Notes: generated by a model from the sequence alone, not told the origin. A stretch of DNA of 64,000 nt from Myceligenerans indicum (GCF_016742955.1 NZ_JABBYC010000012.1:36477-100476), one strand, 5' to 3'; counted from the stretch's first letter, positions 9,902-20,252 are shown. Numbers and translations: made by a program.

Positions 9902-10028
9902 CGGTGCGGGCAGCCGGTGGTCCGACGGCGCGGGCAGCCGCCGGGTACGCCGTGGGCGTCGACGCGCGGGGCCGCGCCCGAGGCGCGTGTGGCCGTCCGG
10001 TTCGACGCGTGGCGTCTGCCCCTTCACC

Positions 10029-10964
10029 TCACTTCAGGAGGCGCGACAACCTGCGGTCCGCCAGGATCTGGCCGTTCGTCTGGCAGGTGGGGCAGTACTG
10101 GAGCGAGCGGTCCGCGAAGCTCACCTCGTGGACCGTGTCCCCGCACGGGGTCCCGTCCCAGCCGGGGCAGGGCTCGCCGGTGCGTCCGTGCACCCGCATG
10201 CCCGCTCGCTTCGCGTCCTTGAGCTCCTTGGCGGGCTTGCCCGAGGCCGTGCGGATCGCCTCGCCGAGGACCTGCCCGATCGCGGCGTGCAGCCGGTCCG
10301 TCTCCTCCTGCGTGAAGGACCCTGTCAGCTTGAACGGGCTGAACCGTGCCGCGTGCAGGATCTCGTCCGAGTAGGCGTTCCCGATCCCCGCGATCGCCGA
10401 CTGCTCCCGCAGCAGGCCCTTGACCTGCTGGTTCCTGGAGGACAGCAGCCGCTCCAGCACCCCGGCGGTGAAGGCGGCGTCCAGTGGGTCGACGCCCAGT
10501 GAAGCCACCATCGCGACGTCGCGCGGCTGCCCCACGACATGGACCGCGAGCCGTTTCCGGGTCCCGGCCTCGGTGAGGTCGAACCCGGAACCGTCGTCGA
10601 GCCGGATGCGGCACGCGATGATCGCGCCCTTGCCGGAACCGCCGAGCCGCGGCTTGACGCGCGTCGCCGGCAGCTTGTCCGACCAGCGCACCCAGCCGCC
10701 CCGGGCCAGATGGAAGACCAGGTGCACGGCGTCGGCGGAACCCGCCACCGCGGAACGGTCGGAGCGGCCGCCGGCCACCGCCATGTCCAGCCACTTGCCG
10801 TGCCGGGCCCAGCCGGTGACCACGCCACCCACGAGCGCCGTGACCGGTGGGTCGACGGTCTTGAGCGCGGCGATGCTGCCCACCTCGATCCCTGCCACGG
10901 CACGGCCGGTGGTGCGCTCGCCGAGGAACCGCACCAGTGCCTCGACCTCGGGAAGTTCCGGCAT
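10029..10964 (-). CDS. Fpg/Nei-family DNA glycosylase with atypical zinc finger
   Basis: The protein is a bifunctional DNA glycosylase/AP lyase of the formamidopyrimidine/endonuclease VIII family that removes oxidised bases. The 311-residue product begins [10 protein letters not shown], giving the N-terminal proline nucleophile and catalytic Glu after Met removal. For this reason, and because a GGAGAGG ribosome binding site lies 9 nt upstream, ATG at 10964 is preferred to the ATG three codons earlier. The helix-two-turn-helix block is [24 protein letters not shown]. The C-terminal zinc finger is unusual: the first two Cys are separated by CPGWDGTPC instead of C-x2-C, while the second pair CPTC is normal. 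The active site residues are intact, so the enzyme is expected to work. Confidence 0.9.
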   Translation of the reverse strand: MPELPEVEALVRFLGERTTGRAVAGIEVGSIAALKTVDPPVTALVGGVVTGWARHGKWLDMAVAGGRSDRSAVAGSADAVHLVFHLARGGWVRWSDKLPATRVKPRLGGSGKGAIIACRIRLDDGSGFDLTEAGTRKRLAVHVVGQPRDVAMVASLGVDPLDAAFTAGVLERLLSSRNQQVKGLLREQSAIAGIGNAYSDEILHAARFSPFKLTGSFTQEETDRLHAAIGQVLGEAIRTASGKPAKELKDAKRAGMRVHGRTGEPCPGWDGTPCGDTVHEVSFADRSLQYCPTCQTNGQILADRRLSRLLK

Positions 10965-11140
10965 GCGCCCCATCCTCTCCGGTCGCCGTCGTGCCCGCCA
11001 GTGTTCTCCCGGGTACCCGGGCCGGCGTTCTCCCGCGTGCCTGCCGTGCTCTCACGACCCCCCGCTCGCCCCGTCCGGCCCCTGCCGCCGGTGCCCGGGC
11101 CCGGTTCACTATCTCGCTGCACCCCGCGCCGCCCCGCCAG

Positions 11141-11146
11141 TAGAGT
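11141..11146 (+). promoter_or_regulatory. -10 box TAGAGT of proS
   Basis: TAGAGT ends 7 nt before the proS ATG at 11154; no Shine-Dalgarno sequence is present, so a leaderless transcript is likely. Confidence 0.55.
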
Positions 11147-11153
11147 TGCCCCC

Positions 11154-12977
11154 ATGTCATCCGCACTCCGCTCGGGCGATCTGCTTCGCATGTCGTCCCT
11201 CTTCGTCCGCACGCTGCGCGAGGACCCGGCCGACGCCGAGGTCGCCAGCCACAAGCTCCTGGTCCGCGCCGGCTACATCCGCCGGGCCGCCCCGGGGATC
11301 TACTCCTGGCTCCCGCTGGGCCTGCGCGTGCTGGGCAAGATCGAGGCGATCGTGCGCGAGGAGATGAACGCGATCGGCGGCCAGGAGGTGCACTTCCCGG
11401 CGCTGCTGCCGCGGGAGCCCTACGAGGCGTCGGGCCGCTGGACCGAGTACGGCGACGGACTGTTCCGGCTCAAGGACCGCAAGCAGGCCGACTACCTGCT
11501 CGCCCCCACGCACGAGGAGATGTTCACGCTCCTGGTCAAGGACCTGTACTCCTCGTACAAGGACCTGCCGCTGGTGATCTACCAGATCCAGACCAAGTAC
11601 CGCGACGAGGCCCGCCCGCGAGCCGGGCTGATCCGCGGCCGCGAGTTCATCATGAAGGACTCCTATTCCTTCGACGTGCACGACGACGGACTGGACGCCG
11701 CCTACCAGAAGCACCGCGACGCCTACGAGCGCATCTTCACCCGCCTCGGCCTCGAGTACGTCATCGTCTCGGCCATGTCCGGCGCCATGGGCGGCTCCAA
11801 GTCGGAGGAGTTCCTCAGCCCGTCGCCGATCGGTGAGGACACGTTCGTGCGTTCGGCGGGCGGCTATGCCGCCAACGTCGAGGCCGTCGTCACGCCGGTT
11901 CCCGAGGCGCTCCCGTTCGACGACGCCCCCGCGGCCCATGTCGAGGACACGCCGGACACGCCCACCATCGAGTCGCTCGTCGCCTGCGCGAACGAGAAGC
12001 ACGCGCGGCCCGACCGGGCCTGGACGGCCGCCGACACCCTGAAGAACGTGGTGCTGGCGCTGCGACACCCCGACGGGCGTCGCGACCTGCTCGTCGTCGG
12101 CCTGCCCGGGGACCGCGAGGTCGACCTCAAGCGCCTCGAGGCCGCGGTCGCGCCCGCCGAGGCCGAGCCCGCCACGGAGGAGGACTTCAAGGCCCACCCC
12201 GAGCTCGTCAAGGGCTACATCGGCCCGCACGTCCTGGGCCCGCAGGGCGCCCAGGTCGAGGGGGACGACGGCGAGAAGCACTCCGCCGTGCGCTACCTGC
12301 TCGACCCCCGCGTCGTGCCCGGCACCCGCTGGATCACCGGCGCCAACGAGCCCGGCCGCCACGTGTTCGACCTGGTCGCCGGACGGGACTTCACCGCGGA
12401 CGGCACGATCGAGGCGGCCGAGGTGCGGGCCGGGGATCAGGCGCCGGACGGTTCGGGTCCGCTGGAACTCGCCCGCGGCATCGAGATGGGACACATCTTC
12501 CAGCTCGGCCGCAAGTACGCGGAATCGCTCGGCCTGACGGTGCTCGACGAGAACGGCAAGCAGGCCGTCGTCACGATGGGTTCGTACGGCGTCGGCGTGA
12601 CGCGCGCGCTCGCCGCGCTCGCGGAGGCCAACCACGACGAGAAGGGCCTGGCCTGGCCCGCACAGATCGCCCCCGTCCACGTGCATGTGGTCGCCACGGG
12701 CAAGGGCGCCGAGGTCTTCGACGCCGCCGAGCGGATCGCCGCCGGGCTGGTGGAAGCGGGCGTCGAGGTGCTGTACGACGACCGGCCCAAGGTCTCCCCG
12801 GGCGTCAAGTTCGCCGACGCCGAACTGCTCGGCGCGCCGCTGCTCGTCGTCGTGGGCCGAGGGCTCAAGGACGGCGTCGTGGAGGTGCGCCCGCGCGCGG
12901 GTGACGCGGACCAGGTTCCGGTCGAGGATGCGGTGACCGAGACGGTCCGCCGTGTGAAGGCCCTCCTGGAGGACTGA
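11154..12977 (+). CDS. proS: Prolyl-tRNA synthetase, bacterial type
   Basis: ProRS charges tRNA-Pro with proline. The 607-residue enzyme has the bacterial three-part layout: a class II catalytic core (motif 2 block [18 protein letters not shown] near residues 145-160 and motif 3 near [11 protein letters not shown]), an inserted editing domain (about 225-410) that hydrolyses Ala-tRNA-Pro, and a C-terminal anticodon-binding domain ending VKALLED. ATG at 11154 is supported by the -10 box directly upstream; an in-frame ATG 12 codons later (MSSLFVRTL) is an alternative that matches some annotated homologues. It is transcribed divergently from the Fpg-family glycosylase. Confidence 0.97.
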   Translation: MSSALRSGDLLRMSSLFVRTLREDPADAEVASHKLLVRAGYIRRAAPGIYSWLPLGLRVLGKIEAIVREEMNAIGGQEVHFPALLPREPYEASGRWTEYGDGLFRLKDRKQADYLLAPTHEEMFTLLVKDLYSSYKDLPLVIYQIQTKYRDEARPRAGLIRGREFIMKDSYSFDVHDDGLDAAYQKHRDAYERIFTRLGLEYVIVSAMSGAMGGSKSEEFLSPSPIGEDTFVRSAGGYAANVEAVVTPVPEALPFDDAPAAHVEDTPDTPTIESLVACANEKHARPDRAWTAADTLKNVVLALRHPDGRRDLLVVGLPGDREVDLKRLEAAVAPAEAEPATEEDFKAHPELVKGYIGPHVLGPQGAQVEGDDGEKHSAVRYLLDPRVVPGTRWITGANEPGRHVFDLVAGRDFTADGTIEAAEVRAGDQAPDGSGPLELARGIEMGHIFQLGRKYAESLGLTVLDENGKQAVVTMGSYGVGVTRALAALAEANHDEKGLAWPAQIAPVHVHVVATGKGAEVFDAAERIAAGLVEAGVEVLYDDRPKVSPGVKFADAELLGAPLLVVVGRGLKDGVVEVRPRAGDADQVPVEDAVTETVRRVKALLED

Positions 12978-13083
12978 GGGGCCCGGGGCGCCGCGGACCT
13001 TCCGGTCGCCGGCCGGGTTCGGGGTGGGCGGCACGGCAGCGTCCACCCCGCCCGAGCCGGGCGGCGCTCCTGCCTGGCCGCAT

Positions 13084-13117
13084 CGCCTCCAGGAGGCGAT
13101 CGCCGCGTTCTTCGCCG
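13084..13117 (+). pseudogene. 34-bp exact copy of an internal piece of the 798-aa gene
   Basis: Positions 13084-13117 are identical to the complement of 4903-4936, which codes for RLQEAIAAFFA in the 798-aa reverse-strand protein. The same peptide reads in frame here. The piece includes the palindrome CGCCTCCAGGAGGCG. It is either a relic of a related gene or a short duplicated element. Confidence 0.4.
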
Positions 13118-13167
13118 ACGGCCGGCCGGTTCGCCGACGGCCGGCCGGTTCGCCGACGGCCGGCCGG
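13111..13167 (+). repeat. Three perfect tandem copies of a 19-bp unit
   Basis: The unit TTCGCCGACGGCCGGCCGG occurs at 13111-13129, 13130-13148 and 13149-13167 without mismatch. It begins inside the 34-bp duplicated segment. Copy number is likely to vary between strains because such arrays expand and contract by slippage. Confidence 0.85.
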
Positions 13168-13252
13168 GAGGCGTGCGGGCGGAGCGCCGACGGCCGCCGT
13201 CCCGCGAGCGCCCGTCGAGGCGGGCGCGTCGCGGCGAGCGCGGAGACGCTCG

Positions 13253-14335
13253 TCAGGAAGACGCCTGCTCCGGAAGGCCGGGGAAGGGGGTGATGGGCGC
13301 GCCCCACGAGTTCCGCGTGATCGCGGAGTCCGTGAGCAGCGCGACCGCCGACGAACGCGTGTCCTCCTCCGCGAGCCCGACGAGGTTCGCGTAGTCGGCG
13401 GCGAGGCCGTTCTCGGCTTCCAGGAGCAGTTCCTTGCCCGTCGCGTCAGGACTCGGGAGCTCGTACGCCGCTCGCCGCGGGTCCTTCTCGGTGCCGTCGA
13501 TCCCGGCGAAGCGCGCCCAGTCCTCGGCGCGCCGGCGATGCGTGAGAGCACGGTCCGCGAGCCGGTCCCGAGCCTTCTCCTGGTCGGTCCGTGCTGCGCC
13601 CACCTCGAGCGCGTACGCCGAGGAGTCCTCGGCCAGGACCACCGCGACGAGGTCATCGTCCGAGAGGCCGCCGGGCGGTGCGGTCGGGCGGGTGGACGGC
13701 GTGAGCGACGCCGTGCCGTCCGACGGTCCGGTACCTTCGGCCGTGGCGGACGGCGTCGCCGGCAGCTCGGCGGCGCCGGGGACGAGCGGTTCGGTGAACT
13801 CGGGGCCTTGCTCACCGGTCACGTCGGCCAGCTTGCGCACAGAGAGCGTCTGTGCCGCCGAGATCGAGGCGAGCAGCCGCGCCAGCGGGCCGTCCTCGCA
13901 GACGTCCGCGGCGGTGGCGCTCCGTGCGGCCGCATCCGTCAGGGTGATGAGCACCTCGGCCACCTCGGGCGTCGTCTCGGCGACGTCTGACGGCGTGGGG
14001 CTCGGGAGCTCCAGTTCCAGCCCGGACTCGTAGACGCCGCCGAGCTGGTCGGCGTGTTGCCGTGAGATCTCGGCGATGTCGGAGAGCGCCTCGGCGACCT
14101 CGGGCTTCGTCGCATCCAGCCCCGCGACGGCGTCGGCCTGCTCGGCCACGTGCAGCGCGTCGTCGACGGCGGTCCGGCGGACGATCTCGATCGGATCGGG
14201 CACGGGCTCGGTGGGCGGGGCGGAGTCAAAGCGCAGACCGCACCCGCTGAGCAGCAGCGCGCAGGCGAGCGCGGCCGCCACGCGACCGCGCGCTCGTGCG
14301 GTACGGCGGGACGAGGTCACCGGGACGGGGTTCAT
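13253..14335 (-). CDS. Lipoprotein with DUF4439 (ferritin-like) C-terminal domain
   Basis: The 360-residue product has a twin-arginine-like basic N-terminus followed by a hydrophobic stretch and the lipobox LLLSGC, so it should be anchored to the outer face of the membrane through a lipid-modified Cys. The middle is low in complexity and rich in Pro, Ser and Thr. The C-terminal ~140 residues (from GLSDDDLVAVVLAEDSSAYALEV) match the helical DUF4439 family, predicted to be ferritin-like; no metal chemistry can be assigned by eye. The inner ATG at 14335 was chosen because it places the signal peptide at the N-terminus. The gene faces proS and is divergent from rimP, an order common in actinomycetes. 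Confidence 0.85.
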   Translation of the reverse strand: MNPVPVTSSRRTARARGRVAAALACALLLSGCGLRFDSAPPTEPVPDPIEIVRRTAVDDALHVAEQADAVAGLDATKPEVAEALSDIAEISRQHADQLGGVYESGLELELPSPTPSDVAETTPEVAEVLITLTDAAARSATAADVCEDGPLARLLASISAAQTLSVRKLADVTGEQGPEFTEPLVPGAAELPATPSATAEGTGPSDGTASLTPSTRPTAPPGGLSDDDLVAVVLAEDSSAYALEVGAARTDQEKARDRLADRALTHRRRAEDWARFAGIDGTEKDPRRAAYELPSPDATGKELLLEAENGLAADYANLVGLAEEDTRSSAVALLTDSAITRNSWGAPITPFPGLPEQASS

Positions 14336-14433
14336 CGTGCCTGATGATGCCACGTCTTCCGGGAAGCCTCGCACATGTCCGCGCTGCGTCTTACGTCACG
14401 TCGGTTCGCCTGCGCCCGGCCCCCGGCACATCG

Positions 14434-14439
14434 TAGGCT
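14434..14439 (+). promoter_or_regulatory. -10 box TAGGCT upstream of rimP-nusA
   Basis: TAGGCT lies 82 nt before the rimP start in the divergent spacer and is the best -10 candidate for the rimP-nusA-ylxR operon. No good -35 box is visible. Confidence 0.4.
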
Positions 14440-14521
14440 GAGCGCAGTAGACAACAGCACACCGGTCGGGTCCTGACTCGAGCGGTACCCCCTACCACAG
14501 GGGGCCGACGGGAGGAACACG

Positions 14522-15145
14522 ATGGCGCAGCCCGCGAGCCGGCAGGAGGACGATGTCCGCCGGATCGTCGGACCGGTGGTCGACGACGCCGGCCTGTATC
14601 TCGAGGAGGTGCGGGTCACGCGCGCCGGGAACAGGTCGGTCGTGCGGATCACGCTCGACCTTCCCGAGACGCGGATCGGCAGCCTGGACTCCGACACGCT
14701 CGGCGAGGTCTCGCGAGCACTGTCCGCCGCGCTCGACGACGGCGACGTCGTCCCGGGCGCGTACACGCTGGAGATCTCGACACCCGGCACCTCCCGCGCG
14801 CTGACGACGGCGCGCCATTTCCGGCGTTCCCGCACGCGGCTCGTGACGCTCACGCCGCTCGACGGGGGCGAGGCGGTCACGGGCAGGCTGACCGACGTGA
14901 CCGGCGACGGGGACGGCACCGTTCTCGTGCTCGACGGGTCGCGGAGCATTCCGCTGTCCGCCGTGCGCAGGGGGAAGGTGGAGGTCGAGCTCCGTCGTGC
15001 CGACGGCGAGTCGGACGACGGCGCCCCGGACCCCGAGGCTGAGGATGCCGACCCCGCCGCGGTGAGCGAGAGTTCTGGTGCTGACGACGATGCCGTGACC
15101 CGCAGGCCCCATCATGGGGCGACGGGCCGCAACGAGGAGGGCTGA
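14522..15145 (+). CDS. rimP: Ribosome maturation factor RimP
   Basis: RimP helps assemble the 30S subunit. The 207-residue protein has the N-terminal RimP domain ([18 protein letters not shown], residues about 15-32, then [18 protein letters not shown] near 85-100) and a C-terminal SH3-like domain. The last 50 residues are an acidic low-complexity tail not needed for the fold. A GGGAGGA ribosome binding site precedes ATG 14522. One base separates its stop from the nusA ATG, indicating translational coupling, the standard order at the head of the nusA-infB operon. Confidence 0.95.
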   Translation: MAQPASRQEDDVRRIVGPVVDDAGLYLEEVRVTRAGNRSVVRITLDLPETRIGSLDSDTLGEVSRALSAALDDGDVVPGAYTLEISTPGTSRALTTARHFRRSRTRLVTLTPLDGGEAVTGRLTDVTGDGDGTVLVLDGSRSIPLSAVRRGKVEVELRRADGESDDGAPDPEAEDADPAAVSESSGADDDAVTRRPHHGATGRNEEG

Positions 15146-15146
15146 G

Positions 15147-16223
15147 ATGGATATCGACATGGCCGCGCTGCGCATGCTGGAGCGCGAGAAGGACTTCAGT
15201 CTGGACGTGCTCGTCGCGGCGATCGAGCAGGCTCTCCTCTCCGCCTACCACCGCACGCCGGGCTCCTACCGCCACGCCCGTGTCGAGGTCGACCGCAGCA
15301 GCGGACACGTCACGGTCTGGGCCCGTGAAGAGGTCGAGGCGTACGCCGACCCGGAGGACCCGGAGGGTCCGGCGCCGTTCGAGCTCGGCCCGGAGTTCGA
15401 CGACACGCCGCGCGATTTCGGCCGTATCGCCACCGCCACCGCGCGACAGGTGATCGTGCAGCGGCTGCGTGACGCCGAGGACGACCAGGTGCTCGGCACG
15501 TTCCGGGACAAGGAGGGCGAGGTCGTCGCCGGAATCATCCAGCAGGGCCGCGACCCCCGCACGGTGCTCGTGGACGTGGGGGACACGGAGGCCGTGCTGC
15601 CGGCCCACGAGCAGGTGCCCGGCGAGGAGTACGAGCACGGTGAGCGGCTGCGCGCGTACGTCGTGGAGGTCACCCGCGGAATGAAGGGGGCGCAGGTGAC
15701 GTTGAGCCGGACGCACCCCGGTCTGGTGCGCAAGCTGTTCGAGCTCGAGGTGCCGGAGATCGCCGACGGGTCGGTGGAGATCATGTCGGTGGCCCGCGAG
15801 GCCGGTCACCGGACCAAGGTCGCCGTGGTGTCCCACGTGTCCGGCCTCAACGCCAAGGGTGCGTGCATCGGCCCGATGGGCGCTCGCGTCCGGGCCGTCA
15901 TGACCGAGCTGCACGGCGAGAAGATCGACATCGTCGACTGGAGCGAGGACCCGACACGGTTCGTCGCCAACGCGCTGTCGCCGGCCCGGACGTCCTCGGT
16001 GACCGTGGTGGACGAGGCCGCTCGTGCGGTGCGTGCGGTGGTGCCCGATTACCAGCTCTCACTGGCCATCGGCAAGGAAGGGCAGAACGCCCGCCTGGCG
16101 GCGAAGCTCACGGGCTGGCGCATCGACATCCGCTCCGACGAGGCGGCCGACACGGGCGAGGGCGGCGGCCACGGCGCCTCGGCGGGTGGTGGTGGCACCG
16201 CTCAGGTGTCGCCGAATCGGTAA
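15147..16223 (+). CDS. nusA: Transcription termination/antitermination factor NusA
   Basis: NusA binds RNA polymerase and nascent RNA and modulates pausing, termination and antitermination. The 358-residue protein has the short actinobacterial layout: N-terminal polymerase-binding domain (about 1-125), S1 domain (about 130-200, [11 protein letters not shown]), and two KH domains (about 205-345, including [15 protein letters not shown] and [19 protein letters not shown]). The C-terminal acidic repeats found in Proteobacteria are absent, as is usual in this group. ATG 15147 follows rimP by one base. Confidence 0.97.
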   Translation: MDIDMAALRMLEREKDFSLDVLVAAIEQALLSAYHRTPGSYRHARVEVDRSSGHVTVWAREEVEAYADPEDPEGPAPFELGPEFDDTPRDFGRIATATARQVIVQRLRDAEDDQVLGTFRDKEGEVVAGIIQQGRDPRTVLVDVGDTEAVLPAHEQVPGEEYEHGERLRAYVVEVTRGMKGAQVTLSRTHPGLVRKLFELEVPEIADGSVEIMSVAREAGHRTKVAVVSHVSGLNAKGACIGPMGARVRAVMTELHGEKIDIVDWSEDPTRFVANALSPARTSSVTVVDEAARAVRAVVPDYQLSLAIGKEGQNARLAAKLTGWRIDIRSDEAADTGEGGGHGASAGGGGTAQVSPNR

Positions 16224-16340
16224 CAGCAGTTGAACAGGCAAGGTAGACTGAGCAAGTCTGGGCCGCGAGCCCGTACTCCGTCCTCTTCTGCCTCGGCGGT
16301 CGCTTCGGTCACGACATCACGTCCTGCACCGATCGGTCCC

Positions 16341-16697
16341 GTGCGGATGTGTGTCGGATGCCGGGGACGCGACCAGCGGTCTGCTCTCTTGCGTGTGGTT
16401 CTGGATCCCGCAGCGGCGCAGCCCCGGATCGTCGTCGACGAGCGGGCCTGCCTGCCGGGGCGAGGCGCCTGGATCCACCCGGGAGCAGAATGCCTGGAGC
16501 TCGCCGAACGTCGTCGGGCGATACCGCGTGCACTGCGCGCGGACGGGTCCGTCGATCTGGCGGAGCTCCAGGAGCATCTCGGGCCGGGAGGGCCGGGACG
16601 TCACGACCGGGCGCGGAAACGCTCGGCCGCACCAACGAATCGTCGACAGGAAAGCGGGTCAGAAGCCGATGGGCACCCGATGAGTCCCCAGCGATGA
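16341..16697 (+). CDS. ylxR: YlxR-family RNA-binding protein
   Basis: YlxR (RnpM) is a small nucleic-acid-binding protein found between nusA and infB; homologues bind RNase P RNA or influence transcription. The conserved core is visible: RMCVGCRGRDQR at the N-terminus, then LLRVVLD and PGRGAWIHP. With GTG 16341 the product is 118 residues, the usual size. The frame is open upstream to a TTG at 16230 just after nusA, but the intervening sequence is Ser/Ala-rich and not conserved; ATG 16347 is a further alternative. No start has a convincing ribosome binding site. The C-terminal tail is charged. Confidence 0.85.
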   Translation: MRMCVGCRGRDQRSALLRVVLDPAAAQPRIVVDERACLPGRGAWIHPGAECLELAERRRAIPRALRADGSVDLAELQEHLGPGGPGRHDRARKRSAAPTNRRQESGSEADGHPMSPQR

Positions 16698-16754
16698 GTA
16701 CCTCGTACTAGTGCGGTTCGCCCCTGCCTCGGGACGGACCGAGACAGGAGAGTT

Positions 16755-19649
16755 GTGGCAAAGGTCCGCGTCTACGAGCTCGCCAAGGAGCTCGGAGTGG
16801 AAAGCAAGACCCTGCTTGCCGAGCTGAAGTCAGCCGGCGAGTACGTCCGCTCGGCGTCATCGACGCTCGAGCCGCCTGTCGCGCGGCGTATGCGCGACAA
16901 GTTCACCGATGGCGGCGGAGCGAAGTCCGGCGCGAAGCCGGGCGCCAAGCCCGCGCCGAAGCCGGGCGGCAGGCCCGCCCCGAAGCCGGGAGCCAAGGCA
17001 GCGCCGAAGCCGGGCGCCAAGCCGGCTCCGAAGCCCGCCTCCGAGGCTCCTGCCGCCTCGCCGGCTGCCGCTGCCGCACCGGCTCCCACGGCCGCACCGG
17101 CTCCCGCTGCTCGTGCGGCGGAGGCGCCGTCGGCGACCGAGGCACCGGCCCCGAAGCAGGGCGCCGCGGCGCCCAAGCCAGGTCCCGCCGCGCCGAAGCC
17201 TGGTCCCGCCGCGCCGAAGCCCGGCGGGCGTGGCCCGCGTCCGGGCAACAACCCCTTCGCGTCCAGCCAGGGCATGCCGCGTCCCAGCGACCGCCGTGGT
17301 GGTGGCCGCTCCGGTGGCGGTAGCGGTGGAGGCGCGCCGCGTCCGGGCAACAACCCGTTCGCGTCCAGCCAGGGCATGCCCCGTCCGGGAGAGCGTCGCG
17401 GTGGTGGCGACAAGGCGGAGCGCTCCGGCGGTCCGCGCCCCGGTGGTGCTCGCCAGGGCGGTGGAGCTCCGCGCCCCGGTGGCACCGGTGGTCCGCGTCC
17501 GGCGGCGCCGCGTCCCGGTGGCAGCGGTGGTCCGCGTCCCAACCCGGGAATGATGCCGGGCAAGACGTCGATGCCGCGTCCCGGCCAGCGTCCGGGACCC
17601 GGTGGTGGTCGTGGCGGCACCGGTGGCCGCGGCGGCGGCGCCCCGGGTGGCCCGGGCGGCGGCGGCCGTCCCGGTGGCGGCTTCCGCGGTCGTGGTGGTG
17701 GCGGTCGCGGGTCCACGCAGGGCGCCTTCGGGCGTGCCGGTGGTCGCCCGGTCCGGGGCCGGAAGTCCAAGCGGCAGAAGCGCCAGGAGTTCGAGGCGAT
17801 GCAGGCTCCGTCGCTCGGCGGTGTCAGCGTCCCTCGGGGCAACGGCACCACCGTCGTGCGGCTGCGCCAGGGTTCGTCCCTGAACGACTTCGCCGACAAG
17901 ATCGACGCGAACCCCGCGGCACTCGTGACGGTGCTCTTCCACCTCGGCGAGATGGCCACGGCCACGCAGTCCCTCGACGAGGACACGTTCGGCGCCCTGG
18001 GTGTCGAGCTCGGCTACGTGATCGAGATGGTCTCGGCCGAGGAGGAGGACCGCGAGCTGCTCGGTGCGTTCGACATCGACCTGGAGGCCGAGGAGGCGGG
18101 CGAGTCCGACGAGGACCAGCTGCCGCGGCCGCCGGTCGTGACCGTCATGGGTCACGTCGACCACGGTAAGACGAAGCTGCTGGACGCCATCCGCAAGTCG
18201 GATGTCGTCGCGGGTGAGCACGGTGGCATCACGCAGCACATCGGTGCCTACCAGATCCACCACGAGCACGAGGGCGTCGACCGCGCCATCACGTTCATCG
18301 ACACCCCGGGTCACGAGGCGTTCACCGCCATGCGTGCCCGTGGCGCGGACGTGACGGACATCGCGATCCTCGTGGTCGCGGCCGACGACGGCGTGATGCC
18401 GCAGACGGTCGAGGCGGTGAACCACGCGCAGGCCGCCGGCGTGCCGATCGTGGTGGCCGTCAACAAGATCGACGTGGACGGTGCCAACCCGGCCAAGGTC
18501 CGCCAGCAGCTCACCGAGTACAACCTGGTGGCCGAGGAGTACGGCGGCGACACGATGTTCGTCGACGTCGCGGCCAAGCCGGGCATCGGTATCGACGACC
18601 TCGTCGAGGCCGTCCTGCTGACCGCGGACGCCTCGCTGGATCTGCGCGCGAACCCGAACAAGGACGCGCGCGGCGTCGCCATCGAGGCCAACCTCGACCG
18701 CGGCCGAGGTGCCGTGGCCACGGTGCTCGTCCAGTCCGGCACGCTCGAGGTGGGCGACGCGATCGTGGCGGGTACCGCCCACGGCCGCGTGCGCGCCATG
18801 ATCGACGAGCACGGTGACACGGTGGACGTGGCCACTCCGGCCCGCCCGGTCCAGGTCACGGGTCTGACGTCGGTGCCGAGCGCCGGTGACACGTTCCTCG
18901 TGGCGCCGGACGACCGCACCGCCCGGCAGATCGCCGAGAAGCGGCAGGCCGCCGAGCGTGCCGCGCTGCTGGCCAAGCGCCGCAAGCGGATCAGCCTCGA
19001 GGACTTCGATGCCGAGCTCAAGAAGGGCAAGGTCGAGAGCCTCAACCTCATCCTCAAGGGCGATGTGTCCGGTGCCGTCGAGGCACTGGAGGACGCGCTG
19101 CTCAAGATCGACGTGGGCGACGAGGTCGAGCTGCGTGTCATCCACCGCGGTGTGGGTGCCATCACGCAGAACGACGTCAACCTCGCCACCGTCGACAGCG
19201 CCGTGATCCTCGGCTTCAACGTCAAGTACGGCGAGCGGGTCGAGGAGCTGGCGGACCGCGAGGGCGTCGACGTCAAGTTCTACTCGGTCATCTACCAGGC
19301 GATCGACGACATCGAGGCCGCCCTCAAGGGCATGCTCAAGCCGGAGTACGAGGAGGTCCAGCTGGGCACCGCGGAGATCCGCGAGATCTTCCGGTCCTCG
19401 AAGTTCGGCAACATCGCCGGCTCGATCGTCCGGTCCGGCGAGATCCGCCGCAACTCCAAGGCGCGGGTCCTGCGTGCCGGCACCGTCGTGGGGGACAACC
19501 TCACGATCGAGTCGCTCAAGCGGTTCAAGGACGACGCCACGGAGGTCCGCGAGGGCTTCGAGTGCGGTATCGGGCTCGGGACGTTCAACAACATCACCGA
19601 GGGCGACATCATCGAGACGTGGGAGATGCGCGAGATCCCGCGCACCTGA
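16755..19649 (+). CDS. infB: Translation initiation factor IF-2
   Basis: IF-2 is the GTPase that brings fMet-tRNA to the 30S subunit and drives subunit joining. The 964-residue protein has the conserved N-terminal IF2_N helix ([18 protein letters not shown]), then a long disordered Ala/Pro/Lys/Gly/Arg linker (about 55-340) with KPGAKPAP repeats, [16 protein letters not shown] twice, and an RGG-like stretch. The second IF2_N motif lies near 370. The GTPase domain starts with GHVDHGKT (residues 466-473), followed by DTPGHEAF and NKID; domains II-IV follow. GTG 16755 is chosen from the conserved N-terminus and an AGGAGAG ribosome binding site. It closes the rimP-nusA-ylxR-infB operon, with a hairpin just downstream. 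Confidence 0.98.
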   Translation: MAKVRVYELAKELGVESKTLLAELKSAGEYVRSASSTLEPPVARRMRDKFTDGGGAKSGAKPGAKPAPKPGGRPAPKPGAKAAPKPGAKPAPKPASEAPAASPAAAAAPAPTAAPAPAARAAEAPSATEAPAPKQGAAAPKPGPAAPKPGPAAPKPGGRGPRPGNNPFASSQGMPRPSDRRGGGRSGGGSGGGAPRPGNNPFASSQGMPRPGERRGGGDKAERSGGPRPGGARQGGGAPRPGGTGGPRPAAPRPGGSGGPRPNPGMMPGKTSMPRPGQRPGPGGGRGGTGGRGGGAPGGPGGGGRPGGGFRGRGGGGRGSTQGAFGRAGGRPVRGRKSKRQKRQEFEAMQAPSLGGVSVPRGNGTTVVRLRQGSSLNDFADKIDANPAALVTVLFHLGEMATATQSLDEDTFGALGVELGYVIEMVSAEEEDRELLGAFDIDLEAEEAGESDEDQLPRPPVVTVMGHVDHGKTKLLDAIRKSDVVAGEHGGITQHIGAYQIHHEHEGVDRAITFIDTPGHEAFTAMRARGADVTDIAILVVAADDGVMPQTVEAVNHAQAAGVPIVVAVNKIDVDGANPAKVRQQLTEYNLVAEEYGGDTMFVDVAAKPGIGIDDLVEAVLLTADASLDLRANPNKDARGVAIEANLDRGRGAVATVLVQSGTLEVGDAIVAGTAHGRVRAMIDEHGDTVDVATPARPVQVTGLTSVPSAGDTFLVAPDDRTARQIAEKRQAAERAALLAKRRKRISLEDFDAELKKGKVESLNLILKGDVSGAVEALEDALLKIDVGDEVELRVIHRGVGAITQNDVNLATVDSAVILGFNVKYGERVEELADREGVDVKFYSVIYQAIDDIEAALKGMLKPEYEEVQLGTAEIREIFRSSKFGNIAGSIVRSGEIRRNSKARVLRAGTVVGDNLTIESLKRFKDDATEVREGFECGIGLGTFNNITEGDIIETWEMREIPRT

Positions 19650-19662
19650 CCCGTCGTCACGT

Positions 19663-19705
19663 CGCCGAGGCAGCGGGGCCGATCCCCGGCTCCGCTGCCT
19701 CGGCG
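19663..19705 (+). terminator. Hairpin after infB
   Basis: A perfect 14-bp stem (CGCCGAGGCAGCGG at 19663-19676, complement at 19692-19705) follows the infB stop by 13 nt and is followed by TTCTCC. The poor T-run suggests partial termination or an RNA-stability role before rbfA. Confidence 0.65.
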
Positions 19706-19790
19706 TTCTCCAGGCCGCGCGGGCGGGCACCGTCGTCAGTCATGACGGCGGACCTACCGCGCGGCCTCCTCCTTTGAGAAGGGAAGACCC

Positions 19791-20252
19791 ATGAACGAGA
19801 ATCCTCGTGCCCGGCGGCTCGCCGACCGGATCAAGGTGATCGTCGCGCAGATGCTCGACACGCGGATCAAGGACCCGCGCCTCGGGTTCGTGACGATCAC
19901 CGACGTGCGCGTGACCGGTGATCTGCAGAACGCGTCCGTCTTCTACACGGTCTACGGCAGCGACGACGACCGCACAGGGACCGCCGCCGCGCTGAAGAGC
20001 GCCACGGGGATCATCCGCAGCGAGGTCGGCAAGCAGACGGGCGTTCGCCTCACTCCCGCCATCGAGTTCCACCTCGACGCGGTTCCGGAGACGGCCGCGC
20101 ACCTGGACGCCGCTCTGCTCGAGGCGCAACGTCGCGACGCCGAACTCGCCGAGCTGCGCGTCCGTGCACAGCCGGCCGGTGAGGCCGACCCCTACAAGAA
20201 GGCCCCCGGCGAGGCGGACCAGTCCGAGCTGCCGTCCGACGACGAGCAGTGA
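19791..20252 (+). CDS. rbfA: 30S ribosome-binding factor A
   Basis: RbfA is a cold-shock-associated assembly factor that binds the 16S rRNA region near helix 1 during late 30S maturation. The 153-residue protein has the KH-like fold hallmarks [41 protein letters not shown] and [13 protein letters not shown]. The C-terminal 40 residues are acidic and variable. A GAGAAGGGAAG ribosome binding site precedes ATG 19791. The stop codon overlaps the GTG of truB by four bases (GTGA), so the two are translationally coupled. Confidence 0.96.
   Translation: MNENPRARRLADRIKVIVAQMLDTRIKDPRLGFVTITDVRVTGDLQNASVFYTVYGSDDDRTGTAAALKSATGIIRSEVGKQTGVRLTPAIEFHLDAVPETAAHLDAALLEAQRRDAELAELRVRAQPAGEADPYKKAPGEADQSELPSDDEQ

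Larger units (their letters stand above)
12978..13252. other. Repeat-rich gap after proS
   Basis: This 275-bp gap between proS and the convergent lipoprotein gene carries a 34-bp exact match to the inside of the 798-aa gene and three tandem 19-bp units. A reading frame at 13024-13293 crosses it, but its codon use and composition are not gene-like. It may hold a fragment of a degraded gene. Confidence 0.5.

Noticed and set aside
13024..13293. 89-codon plus-strand frame after proS
   Set aside because: It spans the tandem repeats and the 34-bp copied segment, overlaps the end of the lipoprotein gene, and has no conserved domain or ribosome binding site. It is reported as a relic, not a gene.
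16857..19730. 957-codon reverse-strand frame across infB
   Set aside because: It is antisense to IF-2 and is Arg/Leu/Val/His-rich low-complexity sequence; stops are missing only because of extreme G+C.
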